From Pelotomaculum thermopropionicum SI (GTDB lineage Bacteria; Bacillota; Desulfotomaculia; Desulfotomaculales; Pelotomaculaceae): a stretch of 64,000 bases of DNA. Location of the stretch: NCBI GenBank assembly GCA_000010565.1, contig AP009389.1, positions 1,736,001-1,800,000 on the forward strand. Direction: 5' to 3'. The translations under genes were made by a program, and so were the position numbers. Each line of letters starts with the position of its first letter. The first letter of the stretch is position 1. The notes beneath the pieces are model-generated. The model searched no databases and had not been told where the DNA came from. It was given only the letters and a program-made list of their open reading frames with translations. Shown here piece by piece: positions 8,053-17,161 of the stretch.

Positions 8053-8619
8053 ATGAGCAACCGTCAAACCTTTGAAATTGAAACAGGCCTGGCCAGAATG
8101 GCCCGTTCCAGGCAAATAGCGGTGGTAGCCGTTCTTATCGCCATCGGCGCCGTGCTCCGGATGTTCAGCCCGCAAATTGCAGGAATAACTCCGAATTTCA
8201 TTATTGCCATGTACTGCCTTTCCATCCTCCTGGTCCGCCCGAACGCCGGCGGCGCCCTGGGCATTGGCCTGGTAGGGGGAGCAGTGGCCATGATCTTCTC
8301 CAAATCCCCCATCCCCTACCTCAACCTGATTTCCGAACCGGCAGGGGCCCTGGCCTGCGCCGCAACCGTCAGCTACCTGCCAGAACTTGCTGCCGGAAGA
8401 TATTCATTTAAGCCTACGCTGGCAACCACCCTGGGAACCCTGGTCAGCGGCCTGGTTTACATTACTTTGAACTTCAAGTTTGCCTTAAACCTGCCGGCGG
8501 ACAAATTTTTAATTGCCTGGAAAACCGCCCTGGCCGTGGTGGTGGTTCCGGTTACCGTGATTAATGCTGTCTTGGCCCAGATTTTATATGCTCCGGCCAA
8601 AAAATTTTTAAAATTATAG
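8053..8619 (+). CDS. ECF transporter substrate-binding S subunit, substrate unknown
   Basis: A hydrophobic protein of 188 residues with about five or six membrane segments and short loops, the size and character of ECF S subunits. The N-terminal basic stretch MARSRQIAVVAVLIAIGAVLR is typical of the family. It starts a four-gene set with two ECF ATPases and a T subunit, so it should supply substrate specificity. The ATG at 8053 has GGGAGG ten bases upstream. I do not recognise the signature of a specific S family (thiamine, riboflavin, biotin, folate, queuosine), and the leader RNA may be the best clue. Confidence 0.72.
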   Translation: MSNRQTFEIETGLARMARSRQIAVVAVLIAIGAVLRMFSPQIAGITPNFIIAMYCLSILLVRPNAGGALGIGLVGGAVAMIFSKSPIPYLNLISEPAGALACAATVSYLPELAAGRYSFKPTLATTLGTLVSGLVYITLNFKFALNLPADKFLIAWKTALAVVVVPVTVINAVLAQILYAPAKKFLKL

Positions 8620-8640
8620 CTTTCCGGGAGGGTTCGAGCA

Positions 8641-9483
8641 TTGGCCCTGCTTGATATCAAGGGTTTTACTTTCAGCTACCCGCGTTCGTCCCGGCCGGCA
8701 CTTAAAAACATTAATTTGAGCGTGGAAAAGGGAGAATTTATCGGCATTACCGGCCCTACCGGGGCCGGTAAAAGCACCCTGGCCTGCTGCCTGAACGGGA
8801 TCATCCCCCATTTCCAGGCAGGTAAGATCCAGGGCCAGGTTTTACTTCATGGGAAATCCATATTCAATTACAGCCCCGCCCGGCTGTCCCGTCAGGTGGG
8901 CAGCGTCTTCCAGGATCCTGAAGCGCAGATCATTTTTGAAGAAGTGGAGCAGGAGCTTGCCTTCGGCCTGGAAAACCTGGGGTTCCCGCCTGAAGAAATT
9001 GCAAGGCGCATTTCCGGTGCTCTGGAAGCGGTGGGTATTGCCGGATTGCGCCATCGCCCCACCGCGGCCCTCTCCGGCGGTGAAAAGCAGCGCGTGGCCA
9101 TAGCCGCCGCCCTGGCCATGCTTCCTGAAATCCTGCTGCTGGACGAACCCGCCTCCGAACTAGACCCTCTGGGCACCGAAAGCATCTTTCAGGTACTCAA
9201 CCGTTTAAACAAGGAGCACGGAATCACCATTATTGTCATCGAGCAAAAAACAGAACAGCTTGCCGCCTATGCCGGCAGGATCCTGGTACTCGACGGCGGT
9301 GAACTGGTTATGGACGGCGAGCCCTGGCAGGTTTTTTCCAGAATGGAGGAACTGGATTCCATTGGCGTCAGGGTTCCTGAAATAACCAGGCTGGCATGGA
9401 TGCTGGGCGGCCGGGACAAATATTCATTGCCCCTGACCGCAGAACAGGGCCGGACATTTTTAGAAAGGGTGTTAAGAAAATGA
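8641..9483 (+). CDS. ECF transporter ATPase, first subunit (EcfA1-like)
   Basis: An ABC ATPase with Walker A TGPTGAGKSTLA, Q-loop VFQDPEAQIIFEEV, signature ALSGGEKQRVAIA, Walker B ILLLDEPASELDP and a terminal HxxQ-type switch changed to VIEQKTEQ. The start is a TTG at 8641 behind GGGAGG. It forms a pair with the ATPase encoded next, and each would contribute one half of two composite ATP sites. The switch position has Glu-Gln where the partner has His, an asymmetry seen in some EcfA1/EcfA2 pairs. Its stop codon overlaps the start of the next gene. Confidence 0.88.
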   Translation: MALLDIKGFTFSYPRSSRPALKNINLSVEKGEFIGITGPTGAGKSTLACCLNGIIPHFQAGKIQGQVLLHGKSIFNYSPARLSRQVGSVFQDPEAQIIFEEVEQELAFGLENLGFPPEEIARRISGALEAVGIAGLRHRPTAALSGGEKQRVAIAAALAMLPEILLLDEPASELDPLGTESIFQVLNRLNKEHGITIIVIEQKTEQLAAYAGRILVLDGGELVMDGEPWQVFSRMEELDSIGVRVPEITRLAWMLGGRDKYSLPLTAEQGRTFLERVLRK

Positions 9484-10370
9484 TGGCAGGCGCCGGGCAA
9501 ACGCTTATAAGAACAGAAAATCTGACCTGCTGCTACGGCAACTTGGCGGTGCTTAAAAACATATCCCTGGAAATAACAAAAGGAGAATGTGTTGCCATTA
9601 TCGGCCAGAACGGGGCCGGTAAAACCACCCTGGCCAAGCATTTCAACGGCCTTTTAAAGCCGTCATCCGGAAAGGTGTATATAAAAGGCAGGGATACCGC
9701 TCCGCTGAAGGTTTCTGAACTGGCCCGCACGGTCGGGTATGTTTTCCAGAACCCCGATCATCAAATCTTTCACGATACTGTGGCCAAGGAAGTGGCCTTC
9801 GGGTTGAAAAACCTCCGCCTTGCCGGCAGGGAAGTTGCAGAAAGGGTGGCCGCAGCCCTCGAGGCGGTGGGTCTGAGCGAATATTGCCAGGCCCATCCGT
9901 ACAGCCTGAGCAAGGGACAGCGGCAGCGGGTCGCCCTGGCCTCGGTGCTGGCAATGCAAACCGAGGCAATTGTACTGGACGAACCTACCACCGGCCAGGA
10001 TTACCGGGAATCCGTGCAGATTATGGACATGGTAAAAGCGCTTAACGAAAAAGGCCACACCATTGTCTTTATCACCCATGACATGTCCCTGGTGGCCCGC
10101 TATGCCAAGAGGGTAATTGTGCTCTGCAAGGGGGAAATCCTGGCCGACGGCGACGGGCGTTCCATCCTGACCCGTCCTGATCTGCTGAAAAAAACCTGTC
10201 TATATCCCCCCCAGATTACCGCCCTGGCCCAGGCCCTTGCAAAATACGCCATCACCCCTGATGTATTGAGCGTTGAGGAGATGTATGAAAAGCTGCAAAA
10301 ATTAAGAGGTGAAAAAAATTGGCCGCTGCAGTTGAGTATATTCCAAAAGAATCCCCGGTTCACCGTTTAA
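9480..10370 (+). CDS. ECF transporter ATPase, second subunit (EcfA2-like)
   Basis: The second ABC ATPase of the module: Walker A IGQNGAGKTTLA, Q-loop VFQNPDHQIF, signature SLSKGQRQRVALA, Walker B AIVLDEPTTGQD and switch His in FITHDMSL. Two adjacent ATGs (9480 and 9483) overlap the previous stop (ATGA arrangement) with AAAGGGTG upstream, showing translational coupling. The signature has LSKGQ instead of the usual LSGGQ, a small variation tolerated in the family. The final 50 residues are a C-terminal extension that overlaps the start of the T-subunit gene. Confidence 0.88.
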   Translation: MMAGAGQTLIRTENLTCCYGNLAVLKNISLEITKGECVAIIGQNGAGKTTLAKHFNGLLKPSSGKVYIKGRDTAPLKVSELARTVGYVFQNPDHQIFHDTVAKEVAFGLKNLRLAGREVAERVAAALEAVGLSEYCQAHPYSLSKGQRQRVALASVLAMQTEAIVLDEPTTGQDYRESVQIMDMVKALNEKGHTIVFITHDMSLVARYAKRVIVLCKGEILADGDGRSILTRPDLLKKTCLYPPQITALAQALAKYAITPDVLSVEEMYEKLQKLRGEKNWPLQLSIFQKNPRFTV

Positions 10371-11110
10371 CGGCCGTCACCAAAATTTTCTGGACCCTGT
10401 TTATTCTTGCCAGCGGGCTTCTGTTCAACGACTGCCGCTACCTTTTGGCCCTGCTGTGCTCCGTCCTGCTGGTGGCGGCCCTGGCCGGAGTGCTGAGAAG
10501 CTTGCTCCCGGCAGTTGGGTGGCTTTCTATCTTTGCCTTGTTCCTTCTATTAATCCAGGCTCTTTTTTACAACCGGGGAGAGGTACTGTTTTATCTGATT
10601 CCATCCGGCAATTACCTGCCGGTCACCGATCTGGGCCTTCTCTCTGGAGTGGCCATGGCCTTCAGAATGATGGCCATGGTTTTAAGCTTCCTGGTTTTTC
10701 TGGCCACCACCCGTACCCAGGACATAATTCTGACTCTGGTCGAAAAGTTCAGAATGCCGTATGATTACGCCCTCATGTTTACCACCGCCCTCCGCTTCAT
10801 TCCTACCTTTCTGGGCGAAATCAGGCAGGTGAGCGAGGCCCAGCAGGCCAGGGGCCACACGGTGGAGGGATTCAACCCGGTCAAAAAGATAAAAGCCTAC
10901 GCCCCGGTAACGGTACCGCTGGTGCTCATTTCGCTGAACAAGGCTGAAAAACTGGCCATGGCCATGGAAACAAGGGGTTACGGCGGCAAGCGCCGGACTT
11001 GTTTCAGAAAGCTGGAAATGCGGCCTGCCGATTACTGCCTGACGGCAATCCTGGCCGTGCTCCTGGCAGTTTGCGCGGCGGCCAGGGCCGCCGGCTACGG
11101 GACAATGTAG
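10319..11110 (+). CDS. ECF transporter T subunit (EcfT)
   Basis: A membrane protein of 263 residues. The conserved start YIPKESPVHRLTAVTKIFWT and the two coupling motifs (SEAQQARGHTVEG and MAMETRGYGG, each holding an A-R-G or T-R-G triplet) identify an EcfT. The TTG start at 10319 lies behind AGAGGTGA and inside the end of the preceding ATPase gene (52-base overlap). With the two ATPases it forms the energising module for the S subunit at 8053. It is more EcfT-like than the CbiQ-like protein on the opposite strand, so the two modules look independently acquired and not tandem duplicates. Confidence 0.88.
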   Translation: MAAAVEYIPKESPVHRLTAVTKIFWTLFILASGLLFNDCRYLLALLCSVLLVAALAGVLRSLLPAVGWLSIFALFLLLIQALFYNRGEVLFYLIPSGNYLPVTDLGLLSGVAMAFRMMAMVLSFLVFLATTRTQDIILTLVEKFRMPYDYALMFTTALRFIPTFLGEIRQVSEAQQARGHTVEGFNPVKKIKAYAPVTVPLVLISLNKAEKLAMAMETRGYGGKRRTCFRKLEMRPADYCLTAILAVLLAVCAAARAAGYGTM

Positions 11111-11172
11111 CTGTTCAACCGGTTACACTCACTTTTCAAATGTTAAGTTTACACTTTGGGAGGAAAAGCATC

Positions 11173-12978
11173 TTGAGCCTGAAACTGCTGATGGGCAACG
11201 AAGCAATTGCGTACGGCGCCGCAGAGGCGGGAGTGCAGGTGGCATGCGCCTACCCCGGCACTCCTTCTTCGGAAATTTTAGAAACCCTGGCCGCCCTGGC
11301 CAGGGAAAAAGGCTTTTACGCGGAATGGTCGGTTAATGAAAAAGCAGCCCTGGAGGTGGCTGCCGGCGCCTCCTACGCCGGGGCACGGGCGCTGGCGGCA
11401 ATGAAACAGGTAGGCCTCAATGCTGCCTCCGATCCTCTAATGAGCCTTGCCTACATAGGGGTAAAAGGGGGTCTGGTAATTGTAGTGGCAGACGATCCAG
11501 GACCGCACAGCTCACAAACCGAGCAGGACACCCGGAAGTTTGCCCAGTTTGCCAAGCTGCCCGTCCTTGACCCGGCAACCCCGGCCGAAGCCAGGGAAAT
11601 GGTTAAGTATGCCTTTGAGCTGTCTGAAAACCTTCTCCTGCCGGTTATTTTACGGCCCACCACCCGTACCTGCCACGCCTGTCAGGACATTGAGTTCACG
11701 GACGGCGCGGCACCCGCCCGGCCCTTAACCGGCTTTGAAAAAAACCAGAACTGGACCATTTTTCCAAGCCTTTCCGCCCGCAAGCATGTCTGGCTAAACC
11801 AGCAGCAGGAAAAAGCGCGGGAATTGTTCGAGAAGGCGGAATTCAACCAGTTATCTATTGACAGCTCGAACATCGGAATTATCGCCTGCGGCGTCAGCTA
11901 CAATTACGTTCGGGAAGCCCTGCAATTATCCGGACTTAAAGCCTCTGTCCTAAAAATCGGCACTCCTTATCCCCTGCCCAGAGGGCCTGTGCTGGAACTT
12001 TTCAGAAAGGCCGGGAAGATCCTGGTGGTCGAGGAACAGGAACCTGTGGTTGAAGATCAGGTGATTGCCCTTGCCTGGCAGAACAGGCTGACCGTGCCCA
12101 TCTCCGGCAAGAACGACCGCACCGTACCGCGCGAAGGAGAGCTAAACGTGGACAGGGTAAGGGCAATTATAGACAAATTCTGCGGCAGGGAGCCTGCCGG
12201 ACCGGAAGCTGCCCCCGCACCCGCACCGGAACTGCCCGCGCGCCCTCCGGTGCTCTGCGCCGGCTGCCCCCACCGGGCCTCGTTTTACATTTTTAAAGAT
12301 GCCGCCAGAGGTACAGACGCCGTATTTACCGGCGATATCGGCTGCTACACGCTGGGCGCCATGGCTCCTTTGGCGGCTGTGGACACCTGCCTGTGCATGG
12401 GGGCAAGCATTACCATTGCCACCGGCCTGAACCGGGTGGAGCCTGACCGCAGACAGGTAGCCTTCCTGGGCGACTCCACCTTCTTTCATTCCGGCCTCAC
12501 CGGCCTGATCAACGCCGTATACAACAGCGCTAATATCACCGTGGTAATCCTGGACAACTGCACCACTGCCATGACCGGCCACCAGCCGCACCCTGGCTTA
12601 AAGCAGACCGCCATGGGGCCTGCCCGGACCAGCGTGGACATTGCCGGGCTGGTCAAAGCATGCGGCGTTGAGTATGTGCGCGTAGTTGATCCTTACGACT
12701 TGAAAGCGGCCAGACAGGCGGCAGAGGAAGCCTTAAGCCGTCCCGGCCCGTCCGTAGTAATCATGAAAAGGGAATGCGCAACCCTGGCTAAAAAAGGCAG
12801 GCGCAGAACGATAAATCTTAAAAAATGCCTAAACTGCAGCTTATGCATCGGCAAGCTGGGCTGCCCCGCCATCAGGAAGGGCAGCGGCGGTCCCGAAATT
12901 TCTGCCAAATGTTTTGGGTGTGGAGTATGCGCCCAGATCTGTCCTGCAGGAGCAATTGAAGCGGCCGGTCAGGAATAG
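11173..12978 (+). CDS. iorA: Indolepyruvate:ferredoxin oxidoreductase, alpha subunit
   Basis: Catalyses TPP-dependent oxidative decarboxylation of aryl-pyruvates to aryl-acetyl-CoA with ferredoxin, reversibly. The N-terminal domain begins LLMGNEAIAYGAAEAGV with the CAYPGTPSSE block. The TPP-binding region is near residues 390-470 (GDIGCYTLGAM, FLGDSTFFHSGLTG, VVILDNCTTAMTG). The last 50 residues hold a two-cluster ferredoxin domain (CLNCSLC ... and CFGCGVCAQICP). The TTG start at 11173 is placed by a GGGAGGA site, giving 601 residues. iorB follows after 98 bases, so this is the two-subunit archaeal-style IOR. Confidence 0.93.
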   Translation: MSLKLLMGNEAIAYGAAEAGVQVACAYPGTPSSEILETLAALAREKGFYAEWSVNEKAALEVAAGASYAGARALAAMKQVGLNAASDPLMSLAYIGVKGGLVIVVADDPGPHSSQTEQDTRKFAQFAKLPVLDPATPAEAREMVKYAFELSENLLLPVILRPTTRTCHACQDIEFTDGAAPARPLTGFEKNQNWTIFPSLSARKHVWLNQQQEKARELFEKAEFNQLSIDSSNIGIIACGVSYNYVREALQLSGLKASVLKIGTPYPLPRGPVLELFRKAGKILVVEEQEPVVEDQVIALAWQNRLTVPISGKNDRTVPREGELNVDRVRAIIDKFCGREPAGPEAAPAPAPELPARPPVLCAGCPHRASFYIFKDAARGTDAVFTGDIGCYTLGAMAPLAAVDTCLCMGASITIATGLNRVEPDRRQVAFLGDSTFFHSGLTGLINAVYNSANITVVILDNCTTAMTGHQPHPGLKQTAMGPARTSVDIAGLVKACGVEYVRVVDPYDLKAARQAAEEALSRPGPSVVIMKRECATLAKKGRRRTINLKKCLNCSLCIGKLGCPAIRKGSGGPEISAKCFGCGVCAQICPAGAIEAAGQE

Positions 12979-13076
12979 CTGTTGCGGATCTTTCTGGCAA
13001 GCCCGCCTGACAGGTCTGGTGCCACGTCAGATAGATGCAGGCCAAAAATGAAACGTATCCGGGAGGTTTTTAAAAG

Positions 13077-13682
13077 GTGAAGCTTGACATAGTAATCAGC
13101 GGCGTCGGCGGCCAGGGTTCGGTGCTGGCATCCAGGGCGCTGGCGCGGGCAGCAATGGAAAGCGGCCTGGCCGTGCGCACCTCGGAGGTTATCGGCATGG
13201 CCCAGCGGGAAGGCCCGGTAACAAGCCACATCAGAATGGGAGACCGGCTCTACGGCGCCATCATTCCCGACCGGGCGGCCGACTTTCTTTTAGGCCTGGA
13301 GCTGGCGGAAACCGTCCGCGGGCTGATCAAATTAAAGCCGGGGGGGACGGTTATTGCCAGCCTGTCGGCAATAGTTCCGGTTTCGGTGGAACTGGGCATT
13401 TCAAAATACGACAAAGACACTCTGATACAATACCTCATCGAGCAAAATGAAAAAGTATTTTTCCTGGATCTCGAGGAACTGTCCCGTCAGTCCGGCCACC
13501 CCAGGACGGGCAATGCGGTTATGCTGGGGGCCTTATCTGCATTTCCCGGCCTGCCCTTCAAACCGGAACAGCTCCTCCGCTCCCTTTTGAGCTATCTTCC
13601 GCAAAGCCTTGCTGAGATCAACCGGCGCGCCTTCGAAATAGGGCGCCGGGCCGTGGAGGTTACTCTAAATGACATTAATTAA
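13077..13682 (+). CDS. iorB: Indolepyruvate:ferredoxin oxidoreductase, beta subunit
   Basis: The small subunit, equivalent to the gamma domain of 2-oxoacid:ferredoxin oxidoreductases. It contains the glycine-rich VISGVGGQGSVLASRALA start and the SEVIGMAQREGPVTSHIR block diagnostic of IorB. The GTG at 13077 follows GGGAGG. At 201 residues it has the normal length. The 3' end overlaps the arylacetate-CoA ligase gene by 14 bases, tying ligase and oxidoreductase into one transcript. Confidence 0.93.
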   Translation: MKLDIVISGVGGQGSVLASRALARAAMESGLAVRTSEVIGMAQREGPVTSHIRMGDRLYGAIIPDRAADFLLGLELAETVRGLIKLKPGGTVIASLSAIVPVSVELGISKYDKDTLIQYLIEQNEKVFFLDLEELSRQSGHPRTGNAVMLGALSAFPGLPFKPEQLLRSLLSYLPQSLAEINRRAFEIGRRAVEVTLNDIN

Positions 13683-14946
13683 AAACGCAGAAAACACGAA
13701 TCTTGAAAAGATTTTCATTTACCAGGAGAAAAAGCTCAGGGAATTCCTGCCCCGTCTGTACGCCAGTTCGCCCTTTTACCGCCGCAAGCTGGACGAGGCC
13801 GGAATAGACCCCAAAAGCGTCAGGACATTGGCCGATCTTGCCCGGCTGCCTTTCACAACCAAAGAGGAATTGCGCAACGGGTATCCGCTGGGGCTGATGG
13901 CGGTGCCGGAGGAAAAAGTAGTCAGGGTTCATTCTTCATCCGGTACTACCGGCAAGCCGGTAATAGTACCTTACACCGCCAAAGACGTAAAGACGTGGGC
14001 CGAAATGATGGCCCGCTGCCTGGCCATGGCAGGAGTTACCATCAGGGACCGCGTCCAGGTAACGCCAGGATACGGCCTCTGGACGGCAGGAATTGGCTTC
14101 CAGGCCGGGGTAGAGCTGCTGGGCGCCATGGCCATCCCCACCGGACCGGGCAACACAGAAAAACAAATTGAAATGATGCTCGACCTTCGGACCACCGTTT
14201 TAATCGGCACATCTTCATACGGGCTTTTGCTGGCCGAGGAAATCCACAGGCGCGGGCTGAAGGAGAAGATCAAACTGCGCCTGGGTATTTTCGGATCGGA
14301 GCGTTGGGGCGGCAAAATGCGCGCCAGAATTGAAGAACTCCTGGGCATTGAAACCTTCGATATTTACGGCCTTACTGAGATTTACGGACCGGGGATTTCC
14401 ATCGACTGTCCGGCCCACTCCGGCCTGCACTACTGGCACGATCACCTGCTTTTTGAAATTGTCGACCCGGTCAGCGGCAGGCAGCTTTCCCCGGGAGAGG
14501 AAGGGGAACTGGTAATTACCACCCTGACCAAGGAGGGAATGCCCCTGTTACGCTACCGGACCCGCGATATCACCAGAATAATCGAAAGGCAGTGCCCCTG
14601 CGGCAGCCCTTACCCGATGACCGAACGCATTCTAGGCCGTACCGACGACATGATCAAAGTCAAGGGGGTCAACATCTACCCCGGCCAACTGGATCACGTC
14701 CTGCAGGGAACAGACGGCGCCGGCAGCGAATACCAGATAATACTCACCAGAAACCAGGGGAAGGACAGCATCTCAATCAGGGTTGAAGGCAAGGACGGCT
14801 GGCCTGCCGACAAACTGGCCGGACAACTCCGCAAAAATATTAAAGCGCGGATCGGCATCCTGGCCGATGTAGAAGTCGTACCTTACGGCTCTTTGCCACG
14901 CAGCGAAAAAAAGAGCAAAAGGGTCTACGACTACAGGGAGTGCTGA
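13669..14946 (+). CDS. paaK: Phenylacetate/arylacetate-CoA ligase (PaaK family)
   Basis: An adenylate-forming ligase that activates aryl-acetates (phenylacetate, indoleacetate) to CoA thioesters with ATP to AMP. The P-loop is HSSSGTTGKPVIVPYT near residue 90; the adenylate motifs YGLTEIYGPG and RTRDITRII follow; the C-terminal hinge and catalytic region are GRTDDMIKVKGVN and PRSEKKSKRV. The 425-residue length is normal for PaaK. The coupling to iorAB suggests either aromatic amino acid degradation, with the ligase recovering ATP, or the reverse: arylacetate assimilated into aromatic amino acids. Confidence 0.9.
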   Translation: MTLIKNAENTNLEKIFIYQEKKLREFLPRLYASSPFYRRKLDEAGIDPKSVRTLADLARLPFTTKEELRNGYPLGLMAVPEEKVVRVHSSSGTTGKPVIVPYTAKDVKTWAEMMARCLAMAGVTIRDRVQVTPGYGLWTAGIGFQAGVELLGAMAIPTGPGNTEKQIEMMLDLRTTVLIGTSSYGLLLAEEIHRRGLKEKIKLRLGIFGSERWGGKMRARIEELLGIETFDIYGLTEIYGPGISIDCPAHSGLHYWHDHLLFEIVDPVSGRQLSPGEEGELVITTLTKEGMPLLRYRTRDITRIIERQCPCGSPYPMTERILGRTDDMIKVKGVNIYPGQLDHVLQGTDGAGSEYQIILTRNQGKDSISIRVEGKDGWPADKLAGQLRKNIKARIGILADVEVVPYGSLPRSEKKSKRVYDYREC

Positions 14947-14968
14947 AAAAAACGCATAAAGGCAAACA

Positions 14969-14992
14969 AAGGCAGCTGCAGAGCTGCCTTTT
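14969..14992 (+). terminator. Rho-independent terminator after the ior-paaK operon
   Basis: AAGGCAGCT and AGCTGCCTT form a perfect 9-bp stem with a GCAG loop, followed by TT. The U tract is short but the position, 23 bases past the stop, is apt. Confidence 0.65.
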
Positions 14993-15145
14993 CCAGTGTG
15001 TTTTGCCATCCTTATATTTAACTAAGTTCACACAAATTAGCATTATAAGAAGGGGTTCCCTGCTTTGTGTCGAATTCTGAAACGCATTAAAATTATTAAA
15101 TAAGGCGAGAACACTTAACCGGAAGACAGAAAGGATGCTTGAAAG

Positions 15146-17062
15146 ATGCCGGCGGGAGATTTTACCAGCAATGCCCAGCTGAGCAAGGAAGAAGCCTGGC
15201 TATTTAAAACGATTTTTGATCAGGCCGGTTTCGGTGCGGCCGTTACCGATCTCAGCGGCAACATAAAATATATCAACGAATATTTTGCCGCCTTGCACGG
15301 TTACAAACCAGCAGAATTACTGGACAAAAACCTGAGCGCGCTGCAGGCGGACAATCAGTTGCAGGACTTGTTAAATATGGAAGTGCAATTAAAAGAAAAC
15401 GGCCGCTACAGGTCGGTAAAGATGTGGCACCGGCACGCAAGCGGCTATGTTTTCCCCGTGATTGTCGACGGGACACTGCTCAAAGACGGGCGCGGCGCAC
15501 CGAAGTATATAGCCGTAACCGCCTTTATCCCGGCCAGGCTTAAACATACCGGAGAAAACCTGCAGCAATCCGAACAGTTTTTTTCCGGCATAGTCGATTC
15601 CCTGCCTGAAGCTGCATTTGTTATTGACCGGCAAGGCAGGGTTATAGCCTGGAACAGGGCTATGGAAAAAATGACGAGCGTGCCTAAATCAATAATGCTC
15701 GGCCGGGACAACTATGAATATGCCCTTCCTTTCTACGGCAAGCGCAGGCCAATGCTGATTGACCTGATTCTCCTGCCGGAAGGGGTGCTCGAACGGTTTA
15801 AAAACAATTATATCTACCTTCACCGGGAAGGCGATACCATCACCGCCGAAATTCGCCTCCCTGCAACACCCGGCGGAGAAAACGCTTTTTTGGTGGGTTC
15901 GGCTTCCATCCTGCGTAACGCTTCGGGCAGCATTGCCGGTGCAGTTGAAATAGTCCGCGATATTACCGGCCGCATGCAGGCAGAGGAGGACCTGCGCAAA
16001 AGCGACCGCAAGCGCTACGAGGAGCAGCTTAAATATTTAAGCCTGCACGACCATTTAACCGGGCTTTATAACCGGACCTTCTTTGAGGAGGAATTGCGGC
16101 GCCTGAGTGTCAGCAGGGAACATCCGATTACCATTATTTCCATCGATATTGACGGCTTAAAGCTGTTCAACGACTCCCTTGGCCACGAGCGGGGCGATGA
16201 GCTGTTAAAATCCTGTGCCAGGGTTTTAAAGCAATCCCTCCGGAAATCCGATATCCTGGCCAGAATTGGCGGGGATGAGTTTGCCGCAATCCTGCCCCGT
16301 ACCAACGAAAAAACAGGCCTGGAAATTGCCGAAAGAATTCGCAGCAACACCTGCCTGTACAACAGCGGACAGACCGGCCTGCACCTGAGCCTCTCTATTG
16401 GCGTGGCCACGGCCGAAACCGCAGATGTGCCGCTGGAGGAGGCTTTCAAAAGATCGGACAGGCTGATGTACCGCGAAAAGCTGCGGCACAGCTCCAGCAC
16501 CAGAAGCCAGATGATTAAAACCTTAATGGCAGCTCTGGCCGAAAAGGACTTTATCACCGAAGGCCACGTTCAGAGGCTTACCAGGCTTTGCCTTGTGCTT
16601 GGAGAAAAGCTGGGCCTTTCAATGCGCCAGCTTAACGACCTGACTCTTCTGGCTCAGGTGCACGATCTGGGCAAGCTGGCCATACCCGACCACATCCTTT
16701 TTAAAAACGGCCCTTTATCGGATGAAGAATGGAACATTATGCGCCTGCATCCGGAAAAGGGCTTTCGCATTGCCAGTTCTTCCTCCGACCTGTCAGGAGT
16801 AGCCGGCCTCATTTTAAAACATCATGAAAGGTGGGACGGCAAAGGTTACCCATTGGGTCTTATGGGCGAGGAAATACCGATAGAATGCCGGGTACTGGCC
16901 ATTGCCGACGCCTTCGATGCCATGACCAACGACCGCCCTTATAGCAAGGCAAAAAGCCATGAGGAAGCTTTAACCGAATTAAAAAGATGTGCCGGCACCC
17001 AGTTCGACCCGGACCTGGTGGAAGCCTTTCTCTCCGTCTATGAAAAAGTATACGCAAATTAG
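15146..17062 (+). CDS. PAS-PAS-GGDEF-HD-GYP cyclic di-GMP turnover protein
   Basis: A 638-residue cytoplasmic signalling protein with no membrane segment. Two PAS domains (about 18-125 and 145-275) are followed by a GGDEF diguanylate cyclase (about 295-455) and an HD-GYP phosphodiesterase (about 465-635). The cyclase motif is intact (ARIGGDEFAAIL) and an inhibitory I-site RKSD lies five residues before it. The phosphodiesterase keeps VHDLGKLAIPD, LKHHERWDGKGYPLG and ADAFDAMTNDRPY. Both activities therefore look competent, with the PAS domains selecting between them in response to an unknown signal. The start is an ATG at 15146 with AAAGGATG upstream. It stands alone behind the paaK terminator. 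Confidence 0.9.
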   Translation: MPAGDFTSNAQLSKEEAWLFKTIFDQAGFGAAVTDLSGNIKYINEYFAALHGYKPAELLDKNLSALQADNQLQDLLNMEVQLKENGRYRSVKMWHRHASGYVFPVIVDGTLLKDGRGAPKYIAVTAFIPARLKHTGENLQQSEQFFSGIVDSLPEAAFVIDRQGRVIAWNRAMEKMTSVPKSIMLGRDNYEYALPFYGKRRPMLIDLILLPEGVLERFKNNYIYLHREGDTITAEIRLPATPGGENAFLVGSASILRNASGSIAGAVEIVRDITGRMQAEEDLRKSDRKRYEEQLKYLSLHDHLTGLYNRTFFEEELRRLSVSREHPITIISIDIDGLKLFNDSLGHERGDELLKSCARVLKQSLRKSDILARIGGDEFAAILPRTNEKTGLEIAERIRSNTCLYNSGQTGLHLSLSIGVATAETADVPLEEAFKRSDRLMYREKLRHSSSTRSQMIKTLMAALAEKDFITEGHVQRLTRLCLVLGEKLGLSMRQLNDLTLLAQVHDLGKLAIPDHILFKNGPLSDEEWNIMRLHPEKGFRIASSSSDLSGVAGLILKHHERWDGKGYPLGLMGEEIPIECRVLAIADAFDAMTNDRPYSKAKSHEEALTELKRCAGTQFDPDLVEAFLSVYEKVYAN

Positions 17063-17161
17063 AACATCAAGGCCATCAAGGCATAGGCGGCTCAGCCAGC
17101 TAATAAACACTTTTTTAACCGCCAGAATATAATTTACAGGACGTTTCAATGCGGGTGCACT

